Shown one piece after another: positions 27,601 through 35,918 of a stretch of 49,821 bases of DNA. The stretch is from Bacteroidales bacterium. Lineage in GTDB: Bacteria; Bacteroidota; Bacteroidia; Bacteroidales; VadinHA17. The notes below the pieces were generated by a model that saw only the letters and a list, made by a program, of their open reading frames with translations, did no database searches and was not told the origin of the DNA. The position numbers and the translations under genes were made by a program. Position 1 is the stretch's first letter; each line of letters begins with the position of its first letter. The stretch is taken from NCBI GenBank assembly GCA_021157415.1, contig JAGGWN010000025.1, positions 1-49,821 on the forward strand, read 5' to 3'.

Positions 27601-30021
27601 ATGATTACGGAAAAACAACAGACCACTTTATCAAAAAGGATTTCCGATTTACGGGAAAAAGTGTTACGTGCAAAGCCTTCGGTATGCACCGAAAGGGCCA
27701 AGTTTTATACACAGATCTATCAGGCCAATGAAGATAAGCCCGTTATTGTCAAACGTGCACTGGCATTGGAGAAAACCCTGAAAAAGATGACGATTTTTAT
27801 TGACGAGGGCGAGCTTATCGTTGGAAATCAATCTTCTCAGCACAGGGCTGCTCCTATTTTTCCAGAATATGCCGTGGAATGGCTTTCCCGGGAGATGGAC
27901 AATCTGGATAAGCGTCCCGGAGATGCTTTTTTTATCACGGAAGATCATAAAAAGGAACTGCTTAAAATTGCCGGATGGTGGAAGGGAAAAGTGCTCTGGG
28001 ACCGGGGCAGGGCAAATATGTCGCAGGAATTACGTGATCTGCAGGACGCAGCAATCATCAAGGCTACCGGAAACCTTACCTCCGGCGACGGACACATTGC
28101 CGTGGATTACCCCCGGGTTCTCTCTGCAGGACTTGAGGGATACCTGCAGGAAATCAGATATTACCACCGGCAGGTAAAAAGATACGAACGGGAAGGTGTG
28201 AAGAAAGATCATTTTTACACCGCTTTGACAATTTCCGTCAAAGCGCTCCGGGCATTTATCCTGCGGTACCATGACCTGGCTTTGTCCATGAGCAAGCATG
28301 AAATAAATCCGCAAAGAAAAACGGAGTTGCTGACCATCGCTCAAAATTGTGAAATCATTGCAGAAAAACCTCCACAAAATTTTTACCAGGCCCTGCAATT
28401 AACTTATTTCATACACTTGTCGCTGCAGATAGAAAGCAACGGCCATTCTGTCTCCCTGGGCAGAATGGATCAGTATCTATTCCCCTATTACCAACACGAT
28501 CTTATCACCGGTAACATTACGAAAGATTTTGCTGCAGAATTACTTGAAAACACATGGATAAAACTATTGACAATCAACAAAATAAGACCCTGGTCACACA
28601 CCCGTTTTTCAGCCGGTGGACCTTTATATCAGAATGTTACCATAGGCGGGCAAACCTCCGACGGAAAAGATGCCGTTAACGACCTGAGTTTTCTGATCCT
28701 TGACACGGTCGGAAGGATGAGGCTTACACAACCCAATCTTTCTGTAAGGTTTCATAAAAACATAAACAATGATTTTATGATGGCCTGCATGCAGGTCATT
28801 GAAAAAGGTTTTGGTATGCCCTCTTTCAACAATGATGAGGTTGTCATTCCAGGATTGCTGAGACTGGGCGTAGAACCGCAAGATGCCTATGACTATTCGG
28901 CCATCGGATGTATTGAGATCGCCGTACCGGGAAAGTGGGGATATCGCTGTACGGGCATGAGTTTTCTGAATCTGATGAGGGTCTTCCTGGCTTCCTTATA
29001 TGACGGACTCGACCGGCAGTCCGGAAAAGTATTCCATAAAGGAACAGGTCATTTCAGGGACTTTTCCTCTTTTGAGGATGTGTTCAGGGCATGGCAGCAT
29101 CAGATAAAATACTACACCCGGAAAACCGTGGAAATTGATACCGCAGTGGATACGGCTCTGGAAGAGAATGTGCCGGATCTCCTTTGCTCGGCTTTTGTGG
29201 ATAGTTGTATATCCCGTGGAAAAACCATCAAAGAAGGGGGTTCCAAGTATGATTTTATCTCAGGTCTGCAAGTGGGGATTGCCAACCTGGGCAACTCGCT
29301 GGCAGCCATTAAAAAACTGGTTTTTGAAGACAAAGTGATCTCAAAAGAGCAACTCCTTGATGCCCTGGAGAATGACTATGAAGGAGAAGAAGGGGAAAAG
29401 ATCAGGCAGCTGCTGTTGAATTTTGCCCCGAAATACGGGAATGATGATGATTATGTTGATCTTCTTTTAAGAGATGCTTACAGGGAGTTTATCAGTGAAC
29501 TGGAACAGTATCACACCACCCGGTACAACCGCGGCCCCATAGGTTGCAAATACTATGCAGGTACTTCCAGCATTTCAGCCAATGTACCCAGCGGAGCGGT
29601 CGTTCCGGCCACCCCCGACGGCAGAAAAGCATTTACCCCGGTAGCCGAAGGGAGTTCCCCCTCTTCCGGAACCGACTTACAGGGCCCCACAGCCGTATTC
29701 AAATCGGTGGCAAAATTACCCACGGAAAAGATAATGGGCGGAGTTCTTCTGAATCAAAAACTTAGCCCGGCTACTATCCGGAAAGACCAGGATAAACAAA
29801 AACTGATATCTATCATCCGTACTTTTTTTGAAGACCTGAAAGGATGGCATGTACAGTACAACATCGTTTCCCGGGACACCCTCCTGGCAGCCAAAAAAGA
29901 TCCTGAGAAATACAGGGATCTGATCGTAAGGGTTGCCGGATATTCCGCTTTTTTTACTACTTTATCCCCCGATACACAGGACGATATCATTGCACGGACG
30001 GAACATTCATTAACTTTCTGA
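27601..30021 (+). CDS. Glycyl radical enzyme, YbiW-like (candidate 1,5-anhydroglucitol-6-phosphate lyase)
   Basis: The ATG at 27601, directly after the activase stop, gives 806 residues, close to E. coli YbiW (about 810). The catalytic centre is Cys437 in 'SAIGCIEIAVPGKWG' with Glu439 two residues on. This GCxE form belongs to the C-O/C-N lyase and dehydratase branch, not to pyruvate formate-lyase. The radical site is Gly780 in 'VRVAGYSAFFTTLSPD'. Segments 'PQDAYDYSAIGCIE', 'KWGYRCTGMSF' and 'GLQVGIANLGNSLAA' match YbiW as I recall it, more closely than PflD. YbiW opens the ring of 1,5-anhydroglucitol-6-phosphate to 1-deoxy-fructose-6-phosphate. The enzyme is cytoplasmic and destroyed by oxygen. 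The family call is firm; the substrate is inferred. Confidence 0.9.
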   Translation: MITEKQQTTLSKRISDLREKVLRAKPSVCTERAKFYTQIYQANEDKPVIVKRALALEKTLKKMTIFIDEGELIVGNQSSQHRAAPIFPEYAVEWLSREMDNLDKRPGDAFFITEDHKKELLKIAGWWKGKVLWDRGRANMSQELRDLQDAAIIKATGNLTSGDGHIAVDYPRVLSAGLEGYLQEIRYYHRQVKRYEREGVKKDHFYTALTISVKALRAFILRYHDLALSMSKHEINPQRKTELLTIAQNCEIIAEKPPQNFYQALQLTYFIHLSLQIESNGHSVSLGRMDQYLFPYYQHDLITGNITKDFAAELLENTWIKLLTINKIRPWSHTRFSAGGPLYQNVTIGGQTSDGKDAVNDLSFLILDTVGRMRLTQPNLSVRFHKNINNDFMMACMQVIEKGFGMPSFNNDEVVIPGLLRLGVEPQDAYDYSAIGCIEIAVPGKWGYRCTGMSFLNLMRVFLASLYDGLDRQSGKVFHKGTGHFRDFSSFEDVFRAWQHQIKYYTRKTVEIDTAVDTALEENVPDLLCSAFVDSCISRGKTIKEGGSKYDFISGLQVGIANLGNSLAAIKKLVFEDKVISKEQLLDALENDYEGEEGEKIRQLLLNFAPKYGNDDDYVDLLLRDAYREFISELEQYHTTRYNRGPIGCKYYAGTSSISANVPSGAVVPATPDGRKAFTPVAEGSSPSSGTDLQGPTAVFKSVAKLPTEKIMGGVLLNQKLSPATIRKDQDKQKLISIIRTFFEDLKGWHVQYNIVSRDTLLAAKKDPEKYRDLIVRVAGYSAFFTTLSPDTQDDIIARTEHSLTF

Positions 30022-30025
30022 ACCT

Positions 30026-30985
30026 ATGGGCAGAATCCTTTGCGGTGTGGATATTGGCGGTACAAAGTTTGCCATCGGACTTGTTGATGAAAAAGGCACA
30101 ATCATTGACAAGATTTACAGCCGGGACCATGTCGGAAAAAACGAAGAAGATCTGGTAACGTTGGTGACCGAAAACATCCGGGAGATCATGGCAAGAAACA
30201 GGTTGCAGGAAACAGATCTGCCCGGCCTGGGAATCGGGTTTGCCGGTCACATCCGTTACCGTGACGGGGTAGTCATCACCACTTCAAACCTGAAAGGGTT
30301 TAAGAACTATCCGCTGAGAGAAGCTTTCCAGACCCGGTTTAACACTCCCGTAAAACTGGACAACGACGCCAATGCACAAGCTTTTGGAGAATATAAATTC
30401 GGTGCCGGACAGGGGGTGGATGATATGGTCTTTCTCACCGTCAGCACAGGGATAGGCGCAGGCATAATCATCAATAAGAAACTTTACCGGGGCACAACCG
30501 GAACTGCCGGAGAGTTTGGCCACACCATTGTAGAACCCAAAAGCGATCTGGTCTGTACCTGCGGAAATCGCGGTTGTCTGATGGCCTGTGCCAGTGGCCT
30601 GGCTCTCCCCTCCCTGTACAAAAAAAAGCTAAAGGAAGGGAAAAAAAGCATACTGCCTCTTCCCCCCGATTATGACCTGTCCAAAATAGACGGCCGGATT
30701 TTGAAAAAAGGCCTTGATATAGGCGATCCTGTCTCCCGTGAGATTATCCTGGAGTGCGGATATTATATGGGTGTGGGCATCTATAATATCTTTCAGGCAC
30801 TCAATCCACCGCTTATCGTTTTGGGTGGAGGACTGACCAACTGGGGAGACCTGTACCTGGAGAAAATACAGTCTACTTTTTATGAACTGGCCCGCGATAT
30901 GATCTTTGATCCGGTGGAGATAAGCGTTTCAGAAATTCACGGCGATGCCGGTGTTATCGGTGCTGCCGCTTTAACCCTCGAATAA
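30026..30985 (+). CDS. ROK family sugar kinase with an altered GCLE motif
   Basis: This 319-residue cytoplasmic protein lacks an N-terminal helix-turn-helix, so it is a kinase rather than a ROK repressor. The phosphate-binding 'VDIGGTKFAIGLV' lies at residues 8-20 and the catalytic base Asp114 in 'LDNDANAQAFGEYKFGA'. Zinc ligands are His166 in 'EFGHTIVE' and the cysteines of 'CTCGNRGC' (177-184). The usual Glu of GCLE is Met186 (Cys-Leu-Met). In ROK hexokinases of known structure that Glu lies near the sugar O1/O2. It starts 4 bases after the lyase stop and 3 bases before the regulator, so it belongs to the same operon. A likely role is phosphorylating the sugar that the lyase then cuts. Confidence 0.9.
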   Translation: MGRILCGVDIGGTKFAIGLVDEKGTIIDKIYSRDHVGKNEEDLVTLVTENIREIMARNRLQETDLPGLGIGFAGHIRYRDGVVITTSNLKGFKNYPLREAFQTRFNTPVKLDNDANAQAFGEYKFGAGQGVDDMVFLTVSTGIGAGIIINKKLYRGTTGTAGEFGHTIVEPKSDLVCTCGNRGCLMACASGLALPSLYKKKLKEGKKSILPLPPDYDLSKIDGRILKKGLDIGDPVSREIILECGYYMGVGIYNIFQALNPPLIVLGGGLTNWGDLYLEKIQSTFYELARDMIFDPVEISVSEIHGDAGVIGAAALTLE

Positions 30986-30988
30986 ACG

Positions 30989-31735
30989 ATGTTGAACAAA
31001 AGACAAAATAAAATACTGGAGATTCTGGGTCAAAACCACCGGACCTCTGTGAACAGGCTTTCTGATATGCTGAAGGTTTCCTCGGTTACCATCCGGCAGG
31101 ACCTGAATATACTGGAAGCCGAAGGCTTCCTGAAGCGCATCCACGGAGGGGCCGTATTGACAGACGCAGACGACCTGACCAACCGGCTGGGCATTAATTA
31201 TGAAAAGAAACTCAGGATAGCACGTAAACTATCTTCTTTTGTACACGACGGAGCAACCATTCTCATCGAATCAGGTTCCGTAAATGTCCTTCTGGCCCGG
31301 GAACTGGTGAGAACAAAAAAAGTATCCATCATTACTACAAACGTTTATATTGCCAGACAGTTCCGTAAAAATGAGCAAGCCAATATCATTCTCCTCGGAG
31401 GGATTTATCAGCACGACAGCGAATCCCTGGTCGGGAAAATGACCAAAGTCTGCATCGATCAGATAAATATTGACAAGGCTTTTATGGGCATTGACGGTTA
31501 TACCACTGATGCCGGTTTTACATCCCGGGACCTGTTACGGGCTGAGGTATCCGCTTACATCATCGGAAAAGCACAGGATGTCTTTATCGTCTCAGACTCA
31601 AGCAAATTCGGAAAAAAAGAACTGACCAATATCTGTTATCCGGAAGATATACAGCACATAGCCACCGACAAAGGGCTGGCCTCCGTGTTTCAGGACGAAT
31701 TCAACAGCGCAGGCATTGATCTGATCCTGGCATAG
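30989..31735 (+). CDS. DeoR/GlpR-family transcriptional regulator
   Basis: This 248-residue protein has an N-terminal DeoR helix-turn-helix (residues about 5-58: 'RQNKILEILGQ', 'VSSVTIRQDLNILEAEGFL', 'RIHGGAVL'). A DeoR sugar-phosphate sensor domain follows (about 75-235), with 'FMGIDGYTTDAGFTSRDLL' and 'DVFIVSDSSKFGKKEL'. Members are usually repressors released by a phosphorylated sugar, here perhaps the kinase product or the lyase product. It is the last gene of the operon, 3 bases after the kinase stop. It probably controls the operon's own promoter. Confidence 0.92.
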   Translation: MLNKRQNKILEILGQNHRTSVNRLSDMLKVSSVTIRQDLNILEAEGFLKRIHGGAVLTDADDLTNRLGINYEKKLRIARKLSSFVHDGATILIESGSVNVLLARELVRTKKVSIITTNVYIARQFRKNEQANIILLGGIYQHDSESLVGKMTKVCIDQINIDKAFMGIDGYTTDAGFTSRDLLRAEVSAYIIGKAQDVFIVSDSSKFGKKELTNICYPEDIQHIATDKGLASVFQDEFNSAGIDLILA

Positions 31736-31788
31736 CACCGGATTAAAGGTTTAACCCAGGAAAACGGTCAGTAGTAAAATTTTATCCC

Positions 31789-31828
31789 AGATACGCATCC
31801 TGAAGCTCGAAAGAGCTTCGAGGTATCT
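31789..31828 (+). repeat. GAAA-tetraloop hairpin after the DeoR gene
   Basis: GAAGCTC and GAGCTTC (31802-31808, 31813-31819) close a GAAA loop. The stem extends through CCT/AGG and, across a 5-base bulge, AGATA/TATCT. It has no T-run, so it is not a terminator by itself. It could be a 3' stabilising structure. Confidence 0.4.
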
Positions 31829-31857
31829 GCGTCCGGCACAGAACAAATCTTTTAAAC

Positions 31858-31886
31858 AAAAAAGCCCGGCAAAACCGGGCTTTTTA
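31858..31886. terminator. Bidirectional terminator between the glycyl radical operon and the cold-shock gene
   Basis: GCCCGG (31864-31869) and CCGGGC (31875-31880) form a strong stem around CAAAA, flanked by A-runs on the left and T-runs on the right. It can therefore end the plus-strand operon and the minus-strand csp gene. Confidence 0.9.
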
Positions 31887-31902
31887 TTGAGTGAAGTACT
31901 TT

Positions 31903-32094
31903 TTATGCTAAACGAACCTCGACGGCATTCATTCCTTTCCTGCCTTCTTTCAGTTCGAAAGTTACTTCGTCATCTTTGGTGATCTCATCCACCAAACCGG
32001 AAACGTGTACAAAATAATCTGTTTCTGTTTCCGTGTCCATAATGAAACCATAACCTTTGGATTCATTAAAGAATTTTACTTTTCCTGTCTTCAT
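31903..32094 (-). CDS. Cold-shock domain protein
   Basis: This 63-residue single cold-shock domain starts at ATG 32094 ('MKTGKVKFFNESKGYGFI'); a longer frame to 32127 adds 11 hydrophobic residues that do not fit the family. RNP1 is 'KGYGFI' and RNP2 'YFVHVSGL'. It is an RNA/ssDNA-binding chaperone, usually induced by cold or growth changes. Many copies exist per genome, so no csp letter is given. It lies on the opposite strand between the glycyl radical operon and the permease gene. A -7-like TACCTTTG on the minus strand lies at 32125-32132. Confidence 0.95.
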   Translation of the reverse strand: MKTGKVKFFNESKGYGFIMDTETETDYFVHVSGLVDEITKDDEVTFELKEGRKGMNAVEVRLA

Positions 32095-32140
32095 TGTAAT
32101 AAAAATATAAATTAATAATGGCGACAAAGGTAATCAAATA

Positions 32141-32171
32141 TTTGACAATGACCATGAAAAAGTTATTTTTG
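32141..32171 (+). promoter_or_regulatory. Promoter of the GntP-type permease gene
   Basis: TTTG (32141-32144), 19 bases, TATTTTTG (32164-32171) matches the Bacteroidota promoter exactly and gives a leader of roughly 13 bases. The palindrome CAAATATTTG (32135-32144) covers the -33 box and could be an operator. Confidence 0.75.
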
Positions 32172-32190
32172 CTCAAAATAATTAGCATTT

Positions 32191-33552
32191 ATGCACCTTC
32201 CGGCCTGGTACATCCTGTTTGTATTGATCTCTGCGGTTGCTTTGCTGCTGGTACTGGTTCTGAAATTACGTATTAACGCTTTCATCGTCCTGCTGATCAC
32301 GGCCATATATGTAGGTATCCTGTCAGGTATGCCTTTGCAGAAGGTATTGGACAGCATACGGGAAGGGATGGGCAACACCCTGGGATTTGTAGCCATTGTG
32401 GTGGGCCTTGGAGCCATTTTCGGACAAATCCTCGAGAGTTCGGGCGGCGCCGAGTCGCTGGCCCGGGGACTGATCGGCAAGTTCGGAAAAGACAAAGCCT
32501 CCTGGGCTATGACCATCACGGGCTTCCTGGTCGCCATACCTGTTTTTCTGGATGTGGGATTTATCCTGCTGGTGCCGCTGGTCTATTCCCTCTCCCGGGA
32601 TACCAAAAAGTCATTGTTATACTACGGGATTCCCCTGCTGGCAGGCCTGGCTGTCACCCACAGTTTTATTCCCCCCACCCCTGGTCCCGTGGCGGTAGCG
32701 GATATCCTTCAGGTACCTCTGGGATGGGTTATTCTCTTCGGCTTTATTCTTGGTATTCCTACCGCCATCCTGGCAGGACCTGTCTTCGGAAAATATATCG
32801 CAAAAAAGATCAATGTACCGCCACCGGATTACTTTTTATCAGACCAGACACCCGTCAAAGACAAGCTGCTACCTTCTTTCCGCCTGACAGCCATCATCAT
32901 CGGGATCCCTTTGTTTCTGATCCTGCTGAATACATTCACCACCCTGATGGTAAAGACTGCTGCGGTCCCATCATCTTTTTTAACGGATCTGCTCATCTTT
33001 CTGGGCCATCCTTATTCAGCCCTGCTGCTGGCTACCTTGCTGGCCATGTATCTCCTGGGGATAAGAAGGGGACTGTCCAGCCGTAAGATACAGGACCTGA
33101 GCGTAAAAGCGTTGGCCCCTGCCGGAATAATCATCCTCATCACCGGAGCCGGCGGAGTGCTGAAACAAGTTCTGGTTGACAGCGGAATAGGAAAAGTTAT
33201 TGCCGATTCCATGGCATCCTCTCCCCTCTCTCCCATTATCCTGGCCTGGCTGCTGGCAGCCGTGGTACGCATCACCCAGGGTTCTGCCACCGTGGCGATG
33301 ATCACCGCTGCAGGAATCATGGCTCCCATTCTTCAGGAAACACCCCTGAATGAACCCAATATGGCTCTGGTGGTCATTGCCATCGCTTCAGGTGCCACCA
33401 TCCTCTCCCATGTCAATGACAGCGGTTTCTGGCTGGTAGGAAAATATTTCGGAATCGATGAAAAACAAACCTTGCAATCCTGGACTGTTATGGAAACCAT
33501 TATCGCCGTTTCCGGTCTCCTCCTTACACTCATCGCCAGCCTGGTCATCTAA
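32191..33552 (+). CDS. GntP family permease
   Basis: This 453-residue inner-membrane transporter has about 12 or more hydrophobic segments. GntP family features are seen: 'GFVAIVVGLGAIFGQILESSGGAE' type region near residues 65-90, 'AIPVFLDVGFILLVPLVY' (about 113-130), 'HSFIPPTPGPVAVADIL' (about 154-170) and 'SHVNDSGFWLVGKYFG' (about 408-423). Members import gluconate, related sugar acids, fructuronate or glycerate with protons. It has its own promoter but lies just 450 bases after the glycyl radical operon. It may supply the sugar for that pathway, though a neutral anhydrohexitol would be an unusual substrate for this family. Confidence 0.92.
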   Translation: MHLPAWYILFVLISAVALLLVLVLKLRINAFIVLLITAIYVGILSGMPLQKVLDSIREGMGNTLGFVAIVVGLGAIFGQILESSGGAESLARGLIGKFGKDKASWAMTITGFLVAIPVFLDVGFILLVPLVYSLSRDTKKSLLYYGIPLLAGLAVTHSFIPPTPGPVAVADILQVPLGWVILFGFILGIPTAILAGPVFGKYIAKKINVPPPDYFLSDQTPVKDKLLPSFRLTAIIIGIPLFLILLNTFTTLMVKTAAVPSSFLTDLLIFLGHPYSALLLATLLAMYLLGIRRGLSSRKIQDLSVKALAPAGIIILITGAGGVLKQVLVDSGIGKVIADSMASSPLSPIILAWLLAAVVRITQGSATVAMITAAGIMAPILQETPLNEPNMALVVIAIASGATILSHVNDSGFWLVGKYFGIDEKQTLQSWTVMETIIAVSGLLLTLIASLVI

Positions 33553-33577
33553 CCTGACTTCCGGATCCTTTAAATAT

Positions 33578-33625
33578 GTATTTAAATAAATAATTAAATA
33601 CGTATTTAAATATTTATTTAAATAC
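33578..33625. repeat. 48-base A+T-only-like palindrome between convergent genes
   Basis: Two 24-base arms (33578-33601 and 33602-33625) are reverse complements with one mismatch and no loop, centred on ACGT. Each arm is itself made of TATTTAAATA units (33579, 33603, 33615 and a shortened copy at 33593). It lies between the convergent permease and DUF3108 genes and could form a cruciform or act as a terminator-like or protein-binding element. Confidence 0.8.
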
Positions 33626-33666
33626 TTACCCGGGTCCTTTTGTAGTACAGACACATATCCTTATTG

Positions 33667-34461
33667 TCATTCAACTTTCCTCAGGACGCCTTTGGGATCT
33701 TTCAGTCCCTTAAATCCCGTAAGAACACATTTCAGAGACCCTATAGGCAGTTGAGCCTTGATCTTAACAGGTACAAAATTCCGGTCGTCCGTCACCCATA
33801 TCTGAAGTTGTTTCTCTTTGGTAAAGGTCTTGTTATTTGTGGTATCCGGGACAAACTTCAGACAGTGTACCTTGCCGAAACGTGTTTTTACCGTTTTCTT
33901 TCCCTTGTATTTGATACGTATATCCAGAAACTGATCGTCAAAGAAGGTATAAAGGCTGATCACCTGGTTCTTTTCCAGGTTGTGTGAAAAGAGGTGTCTT
34001 CTGGCAAAATAAAAAGCGGAAAGGATATCCAGCGTATTGTCGGGTGCCGGGTGGTCGCCCGAATGGAGGCTGCGGATAAAATGCCGGTCCCGGAAAAACA
34101 ACAATTCATTGTAACGGGTATATTTATTCTCCCGTATATTGCGTATAGCTTTAATAGGCAGGCCACTAAGAATATGGATATAGGACTCATAGGTATCCTG
34201 TATGGGTGAAAATACGGCAAAAATGCCGCTGGTATGTGCCTCTGCCTTTACATGATACATATAGTCATAACCGACGGGAACCAGCTCAATGACCATACTC
34301 GCCTCTCCTCCCTTTATCCAGCCGTAGGCCACATCAAAATACAATTCTTCTCCCGACTGGAAAGCCGTATTGACATACGGAACTTTACCCCCGGGTATAT
34401 TTGTCGTAAAAAAAGGATAGGCTGACAAAAGGGAAAACACATATATAAACCATGTAATCAT
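33667..34461 (-). CDS. DUF3108 domain protein
   Basis: This 264-residue protein begins with a short hydrophobic segment (residues 2-18), probably a signal. 'GEELYFDVAYGWIKGGEASM' near residues 38-57 and 'RIKYKGKKTVKTRFGKVHCLKF' type strands fit DUF3108, a periplasmic beta-rich family common in Bacteroidota. Its function is not established; the lipocalin-like strands suggest a lipid or envelope role. It starts 16 bases after the stop of the AGCS symporter on the same strand and is probably the last gene of that unit. Confidence 0.85.
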   Translation of the reverse strand: MITWFIYVFSLLSAYPFFTTNIPGGKVPYVNTAFQSGEELYFDVAYGWIKGGEASMVIELVPVGYDYMYHVKAEAHTSGIFAVFSPIQDTYESYIHILSGLPIKAIRNIRENKYTRYNELLFFRDRHFIRSLHSGDHPAPDNTLDILSAFYFARRHLFSHNLEKNQVISLYTFFDDQFLDIRIKYKGKKTVKTRFGKVHCLKFVPDTTNNKTFTKEKQLQIWVTDDRNFVPVKIKAQLPIGSLKCVLTGFKGLKDPKGVLRKVE

Positions 34462-34477
34462 ATTCTGTTTTCTGCAG

Positions 34478-35863
34478 CTATTGTAAGGATCCGTTCTTTT
34501 TCATTCTGGAAAAATAATCTTTCGCAGCTTTTTTTACTTTCGGGGCCAGGAGCAGAGCTGAAGTCATGGTAGGAATGGCCATCAGGGCAAAAGATCCGGA
34601 AACAAGGCTTTCCACAGCCGTCAGAGAAGCTACTGAAGCAATCAGGATGGTGACCACATAAAAGATCGTATATCCGTCCCGGGCAACAGGACCTGCCAGA
34701 AAGTTGGAACATTTCCCGCCATAGTAGGAATATGAAAACATGGTAGACAGGGAAAAGACCAGTACAGCCAGCATCAGAATATATTGTCCGGCAAAAGGGA
34801 TGGCTTCATTAAACGCTCTTACAGTCAGGGATATTCCGTTCTCGTCGCCAGTTTTCCAGACGTCTGTCACCAATATTGCCAGGGCTGTGAGGGTACATAC
34901 AATCAACGTATCAATAGCCGGTCCCAGCATAGCCACAAGACCTTCCCTCACAGGCTCGGTGGTCTTGGCAGCACCGTGAGCCATGGGAGCGGTCCCGATC
35001 CCTGCCTCATTGGAAAATGCCGCCCGACGGGCCCCCAGGATGATCAATCCTCCCAATGCTCCTCCCAACATAGCGCTTCCATGATAATTTTCAGCATTAA
35101 AAGCATTAACGAAGATCATGGCCAGGTATGCCGGCACACGCTGGTAATGTATGATCAGGATGATCATCACGGCAAGAAAATACAAAACTACCATGAAAGG
35201 GACCAGACGGGAGGCTACCCTCCCGATACGCCTGATACCGCCAAAAATGACAATCCCCACAATTCCCGTAATGACCATACCCGTGATCAGGTGAGACATA
35301 AAGCCGGCATGTACCCCAGCCGGGGTAAGGATCACATCATGGAAAATGGCTGTGAGCTGATTGGCCTGAAAAATAGGCAGACTGCCAAACAGTCCTGCCA
35401 GACTGAAGAACACCGCCAACGGTAACCATTTCTTCCCCAGGCCCTCAACAATGAAGTACATGGGGCCCCCCTGTACTTCCCCTGTCCGGTCTTTTCCGCG
35501 GTACATGACGGCCAGTGTTGCAGTAAAGAATTTTGTGGCCATACCCACCACGGCCGTCACCCACATCCAGAAAATAGCTCCCGGCCCTCCGACAGCGATG
35601 GCAATTGCCACACCACTGATGTTTCCCATACCCACCGTGGCAGCCAGGGCCGTGGACAAGGCCTGGAAATGATTGATCTGACCGGGATCATCCGGATTAT
35701 CATACTTTCCGCGCAAAATGTTTACGGCATGTCCTATGTACCTGAACGGAACAAATCCCGAATAGATCAGAAAAAACAATCCACCACCCAGTAAAAGAAC
35801 CAGTAACGGTATATCCCATATCCAGTCTGCAAATGCAATGATCGCCTGCTCAATTCCACTCAT
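34478..35863 (-). CDS. Sodium:alanine (AGCS family) symporter
   Basis: This 461-residue transporter has about 10-11 membrane helices. AGCS hallmarks are seen: 'LSTALAATVGMGNISGVAIA' (about residues 69-88), 'GPGAIFWMWVTAVVGMATKF', 'GEVQGGPMYFIVEGLGKKW' and 'RRAAFSNEAGIGTAPMAHGA'. It imports alanine or glycine with sodium. On the minus strand it follows the molybdoenzyme genes by 55 bases and precedes the DUF3108 gene by 16 bases, so the four may be one unit. The link between amino-acid uptake and the oxidoreductase is not obvious. Confidence 0.95.
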   Translation of the reverse strand: MSGIEQAIIAFADWIWDIPLLVLLLGGGLFFLIYSGFVPFRYIGHAVNILRGKYDNPDDPGQINHFQALSTALAATVGMGNISGVAIAIAVGGPGAIFWMWVTAVVGMATKFFTATLAVMYRGKDRTGEVQGGPMYFIVEGLGKKWLPLAVFFSLAGLFGSLPIFQANQLTAIFHDVILTPAGVHAGFMSHLITGMVITGIVGIVIFGGIRRIGRVASRLVPFMVVLYFLAVMIILIIHYQRVPAYLAMIFVNAFNAENYHGSAMLGGALGGLIILGARRAAFSNEAGIGTAPMAHGAAKTTEPVREGLVAMLGPAIDTLIVCTLTALAILVTDVWKTGDENGISLTVRAFNEAIPFAGQYILMLAVLVFSLSTMFSYSYYGGKCSNFLAGPVARDGYTIFYVVTILIASVASLTAVESLVSGSFALMAIPTMTSALLLAPKVKKAAKDYFSRMKKNGSLQ

Positions 35864-35918
35864 TCAAAATACGGTTTATATAATCGGTTCCGGATTTCTG
35901 CATCTGTCTCCTGATCTG

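Noticed and set aside
27601-30021. Pyruvate formate-lyase identity for the glycyl radical enzyme
   Set aside because: The active site has a single Cys followed by Ile-Glu (GCIE), not the adjacent Cys-Cys pair of pyruvate formate-lyase, and the neighbours are sugar-related.
33388-33654. Minus-strand frame with repeated Tyr-Leu-Asn units
   Set aside because: The repeats are just the translation of the TATTTAAATA palindrome, not a protein repeat.
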